64,000 bases of DNA from Balanoglossus misakiensis (taxonomy: Eukaryota; Hemichordata): positions 10,292,001 through 10,356,000 of the forward strand of contig CM082576.2 in the NCBI GenBank assembly GCA_040954595.2. Direction: 5' to 3'. Under the pieces are notes generated by a model that saw nothing but the letters and a program-made list of their open reading frames with translations, had not been told where the DNA came from and ran no database searches. This document shows positions 62,901-64,000 of this stretch, in pieces. The first letter of the stretch is position 1. Each line of letters begins with the position of its first letter. The position numbers and the translations under genes were made by a program.

Positions 62901-64000
62901 ATCTTCCTGTCGTGGCAGCCACCACTTCTACCAAATGGTGAGTTTACCTGGTCATACATTCCTTAGCTGAATGTCAAGAACATTATACTGTGTTCTCCCC
63001 AGGAATTTCTGATACAGTATTGACTAATTTGCATAAAAAAATTTAAGTTAGGGTAACGGTTGATATTCTTTAATTGTTCTGGGAAGAACACTAAAATTTT
63101 ATATACCCTAAATGCAACATCAAAACTTCCAAAGAGACAAGAGCTTTACTTGAAACATGCACACTTATAATAAATGTTCTATTCCTGTACACACACAGGT
63201 ATCATCACCCACTATGAGGTGTTCATGAGAGGGCTGCCGGACTCCCAAGGGATCCGGGATCCCCCCGAGACCCGGATCTTCTTCCCGGCCGGTTGGTACA
63301 ATCCCCGACCCACGGTGACCCCGCTGGAGGATCCCATCCTGCCGCCGGCCACCAACTATACCGTGTCAAACCTTGACCCTTACACGACCTACGAATTCAA
63401 AGTGACCTCCAGGAACGGTGCGGGGACGACAGAGAGTAGTTGGAGCTCGGCCAGAACTTTGGAGGCAGGTAAGACGTGGACTGCAAGATTACTGTGTGTG
63501 ACTTTTAGATGTTGAGTATATCAGTGGGCATGAATAATATATCAGTGTGTAGATAATCATGACTATTGATGAAATCCAAGCAGGAACAACAAGAGTGTCC
63601 CCATCAGACAGGTCTAATACTGATTTGTTACATTTGGCTTGCAATATTTTGTGTTTATAAGAGTGCAGATAGAGATGTGTCCATGAAAACAATTGTCACT
63701 GATGAAATGTGACCATAAGGTCCTGACGTTGTTACTTTTTACCTAAAGATCATATTCCAGTGTTCTTCGTGACTTTTCTGTTATGGAAGATAAAAGTTGA
63801 AGGAGATACCAGCAGAACTAATGCTTTTTTGTACAATTCCTTTTGTAGCACCACTGTCTATGCCAGCACCTGTAGTCTACCCTGTGTCGAGCAGTGCCCT
63901 CAACGTCACCTGGCAAGAACCTAGCATCGAGCAGAGTCGTGGAGAAATCACTGCTTACAATGTTTACTTGATAACTGTCAGTGAAGATCCCTTTGCACCA
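53429..64000 (+). CDS. USH2A: Usherin (USH2A), N-terminal part, 3' truncated by window end
   Basis: Nineteen exons: 53429-53904, 55618-55774, 55901-56033, 56295-56632, 56843-57030, 57219-57440, 57819-57912, 58256-58579, 58766-58961, 59212-59510, 59919-60168, 60462-60575, 60938-61130, 61294-61457, 61742-61903, 61998-62198, 62644-62937, 63199-63468, 63849-64000+. All phases fit, giving about 1409 residues; the vertebrate protein is about 5200. An in-frame TGA at 53417 fixes the ATG. Order: signal peptide (1-24), Cys-rich start, LamG-like (about 120-290), laminin N-terminal region (about 295-505), ten laminin-EGF repeats (506-1048), then fibronectin III domains from about 1050. Exon-level similarity to human usherin is strong, including FYNTPQLLEFVKATQIR. 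In vertebrates usherin is a matrix and transmembrane protein of photoreceptor periciliary membrane and hair-cell ankle links. The downstream part is not visible. Confidence 0.97.
53969..54160. repeat. Two adjacent foldback repeats
   Basis: GTAACCATGGAGGTAC (53971) pairs with GTACCTCCATGGTGTAAC (54014-54031). TGCTGCAGTACC and TTTTCCTGGTATT pair with AATACCAGGAAAA and GGTACTGCA further on (to about 54145). Confidence 0.75.
54209..54377. mobile_element. Inverted-repeat element abutting a second hairpin
   Basis: The left arm ATTATATTATACCAGTATATTG (54209-54230) mirrors the right arm at 54356-54377 with one mismatch. The interior has a GATTGGTCGAGACACGACACG segment and no ORF of note. Confidence 0.7.
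54378..54520. mobile_element. 143-bp near-perfect hairpin element
   Basis: AGCAATAAAACACCCCCAGC at the left is mirrored at the right end. Pairing continues inward through CCATGGTATA and TTTGACCAGTT to a short loop around CGCTATCGC. Confidence 0.85.
54589..54660. mobile_element. CAATCTGAT-family MITE, copy 3 (truncated)
   Basis: CAATCTGATTAAAAACAGAT then GTAGGGTATGGCGACG match the left half of the copy at 40574. The right inverted end is missing. Confidence 0.65.
55618..55774 (+). CDS. USH2A: USH2A exon 2: LamG-like domain
   Basis: TIIEKKSTSGIVFAV through SLNSWHNLAIQ; it aligns with human CVIEKTVDGQIVF and the region after it. Donor GTAAAA. Confidence 0.93.
55901..56033 (+). CDS. USH2A: USH2A exon 3: LamG-like domain
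   Basis: VYDTKISLFIDGLEPDDTPY and ASVKIGQRING. Leaves in phase 1, donor GTAGGA. Confidence 0.95.
56295..56632 (+). CDS. USH2A: USH2A exon 4: end of LamG-like, start of laminin N-terminal domain
   Basis: IGRMQEFQFYSFALTNREIH, then CRCPDSHPRVNP, AHPLTFANDGD and IDLYNGQYQ. Donor GTAAGA, phase 0. GC-rich compared with neighbours. Confidence 0.96.
56843..57030 (+). CDS. USH2A: USH2A exon 5: laminin N-terminal domain
   Basis: VFYVVLQFYSPQPTALNIQR and WEDWQYFAQDC. Leaves in phase 2. Confidence 0.96.
57219..57440 (+). CDS. USH2A: USH2A exon 6: laminin N-terminal domain
   Basis: PYSKGNITFQLLAPEP, YNDFYNTPQLLEFVKATQIR and GIEEVTISAR. Donor GTGAGA. Confidence 0.97.
57819..57912 (+). CDS. USH2A: USH2A exon 7: laminin-EGF 1, first part
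   Basis: CNCHGHASACD and CECLPESFTEG. Acceptor CACACAG, donor GTAAGT. Confidence 0.95.
58256..58579 (+). CDS. USH2A: USH2A exon 8: laminin-EGF 1-3
   Basis: CERCLPLYNNKPFRYGDQ, CECYGHATRC, CDNCQHNTAG and the start of the third repeat. 324 nt, phase 0 on both sides. Confidence 0.97.
58766..58961 (+). CDS. USH2A: USH2A exon 9: laminin-EGF 3-4
   Basis: GGQCSCKTYVTGRQCDTC and CNCNPAGSVGIGSSCD. Leaves in phase 1, donor GTGAGT. Confidence 0.95.
59212..59510 (+). CDS. USH2A: USH2A exon 10: laminin-EGF 4-6
   Basis: CDQCNYGYKNLDANNPLGC, CNCDPFGSTSPYCD and CQCDPSGALPGTTCN. It is the source of a decayed copy in a downstream intron. Confidence 0.96.
59919..60168 (+). CDS. USH2A: USH2A exon 11: laminin-EGF 6-8
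   Basis: GRQCNECKDGFYNLQAANSD, CGCNTDGTLAGSSVCD and CNQCQGNSWGL. Donor GTGAGT, phase 1. Confidence 0.95.
60203..60267 (+). pseudogene. Decayed copy of part of USH2A exon 10 in intron 11
   Basis: 65 bases match 59237-59301 with about six differences. One changes a structural Cys codon (TGT to TAT) in the laminin-EGF repeat. It has no acceptor of its own. It looks like a relic of an exon duplication within the gene. Confidence 0.8.
60462..60575 (+). CDS. USH2A: USH2A exon 12: laminin-EGF 8
   Basis: GTLYGDQFAPSELGCDQ and CTCLTGRTGRRCDSC. 114 nt, phase 1 on both sides. The repeat has a slightly longer first loop than its neighbours. Confidence 0.92.
60938..61130 (+). CDS. USH2A: USH2A exon 13: laminin-EGF 8-9
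   Basis: GYYLPSAGTSGCSLC, CHPMGTLFGTTCN and RQCNACTNGYYNF. Leaves in phase 2, donor GTAAGT. Confidence 0.95.
61294..61457 (+). CDS. USH2A: USH2A exon 14: laminin-EGF 10
   Basis: CNCNAAGSVDISCD, MGDKCDTCIPGSSNLDINNP and YGCTK, the end of the tenth repeat; human has LDVNNLLGCSK at the same place. Confidence 0.96.
61742..61903 (+). CDS. USH2A: USH2A exon 15: first fibronectin III domain, first part
   Basis: SQQPPPTWEALSSTSIKLTW and PPDEPNGAI, corresponding to human FQQPPP...SSAINLSWSPPDSP. Phase 1 on both sides. Confidence 0.94.
61998..62198 (+). CDS. USH2A: USH2A exon 16: end of FN3-1, start of FN3-2
   Basis: NLQPYTQYTYFIMVANSAG and SAVFSWSKPQ. Phase 1 on both sides. Confidence 0.94.
62644..62937 (+). 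CDS. USH2A: USH2A exon 17: FN3-2 and start of FN3-3
   Basis: NLVPFTNYTFTLTVCTASGC, PEAPPQLQSPPSAVPLSSSE and WQPPLLPNG. Markedly GC-rich. Confidence 0.95.
63199..63468 (+). CDS. USH2A: USH2A exon 18: FN3-3
   Basis: IITHYEVFMRGLPDS, a loop with FFPAGWYNPRP and NLDPYTTYEFKVTSRNGAG. The long loop is shared with human usherin. Confidence 0.95.
63849..64000 (+). CDS. USH2A: USH2A exon 19: start of FN3-4 (cut by window end)
   Basis: PLSMPAPVVYPVSSSALNVT and EITAYNVYL. Acceptor TTTTGTAG ends at 63848. The exon runs past the window end. Confidence 0.93.

Noticed and set aside
1-64000. tRNA, rRNA, viral or autonomous transposon genes
   Set aside because: By eye I found no tRNA-like A/B boxes with a cloverleaf, no rRNA blocks, and no reverse transcriptase, integrase or transposase motifs. 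A covariance-model or profile search would be needed to exclude small ones.

Overview
The window is animal nuclear DNA: AT-rich, with multi-exon genes, GT-AG introns of about 0.2-11 kb, dispersed short inverted-repeat elements, long poly-G/poly-C runs and a very frequent TACATGTA palindrome. It is probably from a marine invertebrate deuterostome such as an amphioxus or acorn worm. That guess rests on gene content, human-like exon structures and the order CGRRF1-SAMD4-GCH1, which matches human 14q22. I cannot name the species from sequence alone.

Four genes can be rebuilt exon by exon with consistent splice phases. (1) CGRRF1 (+, 19-1493) is a RING-finger protein whose 5' end lies outside the window. 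(2) SAMD4/Smaug (-, 23809-6786) has 10 exons and 747 residues; it is an RNA-binding translational repressor and includes a 35-nt last exon that no simple ORF scan finds. (3) GCH1 (-, 42708-33590) has 6 exons and 258 residues; it is GTP cyclohydrolase I, the first enzyme of tetrahydrobiopterin synthesis, with all zinc ligands present. (4) USH2A/usherin (+, 53429 to the window end) has 19 exons here and about 1409 residues: signal peptide, LamG-like and laminin N-terminal regions, exactly ten laminin-EGF repeats, and the first fibronectin III domains.

Between GCH1 and USH2A lie a promoter-like block with a perfect RFX X-box followed by CAG|GTAAGT (45864-46010), a degenerate repeat rich in splice-donor-like motifs (about 47385-47855), and a 3.7-kb tandem array of a 116-bp monomer (47866-51610, about 31 copies). 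If the X-box block is the usherin first exon, the array lies inside the first usherin intron.

Introns and intergenic DNA hold several small non-autonomous transposon families. These are a MULE-like element with a 9-bp target duplication (26331-26765), a CAATCTGAT family with 9-bp duplications (three copies), a TA-flanked element in a SAMD4 intron (8795-9412), a TCGCGA-rich MITE (two copies), a GGCAGCTC family (three copies), and a foldback nest in USH2A intron 1. I found no transposase, virus, tRNA, rRNA or CRISPR. The four genes do not form one pathway; the CGRRF1-SAMD4-GCH1 grouping looks like ancestral linkage. I see no evidence for a wholly new biological system. The best novelty candidates are the satellite and donor-like repeat beside a ciliary-type promoter, and a decayed laminin-EGF exon copy inside an usherin intron.
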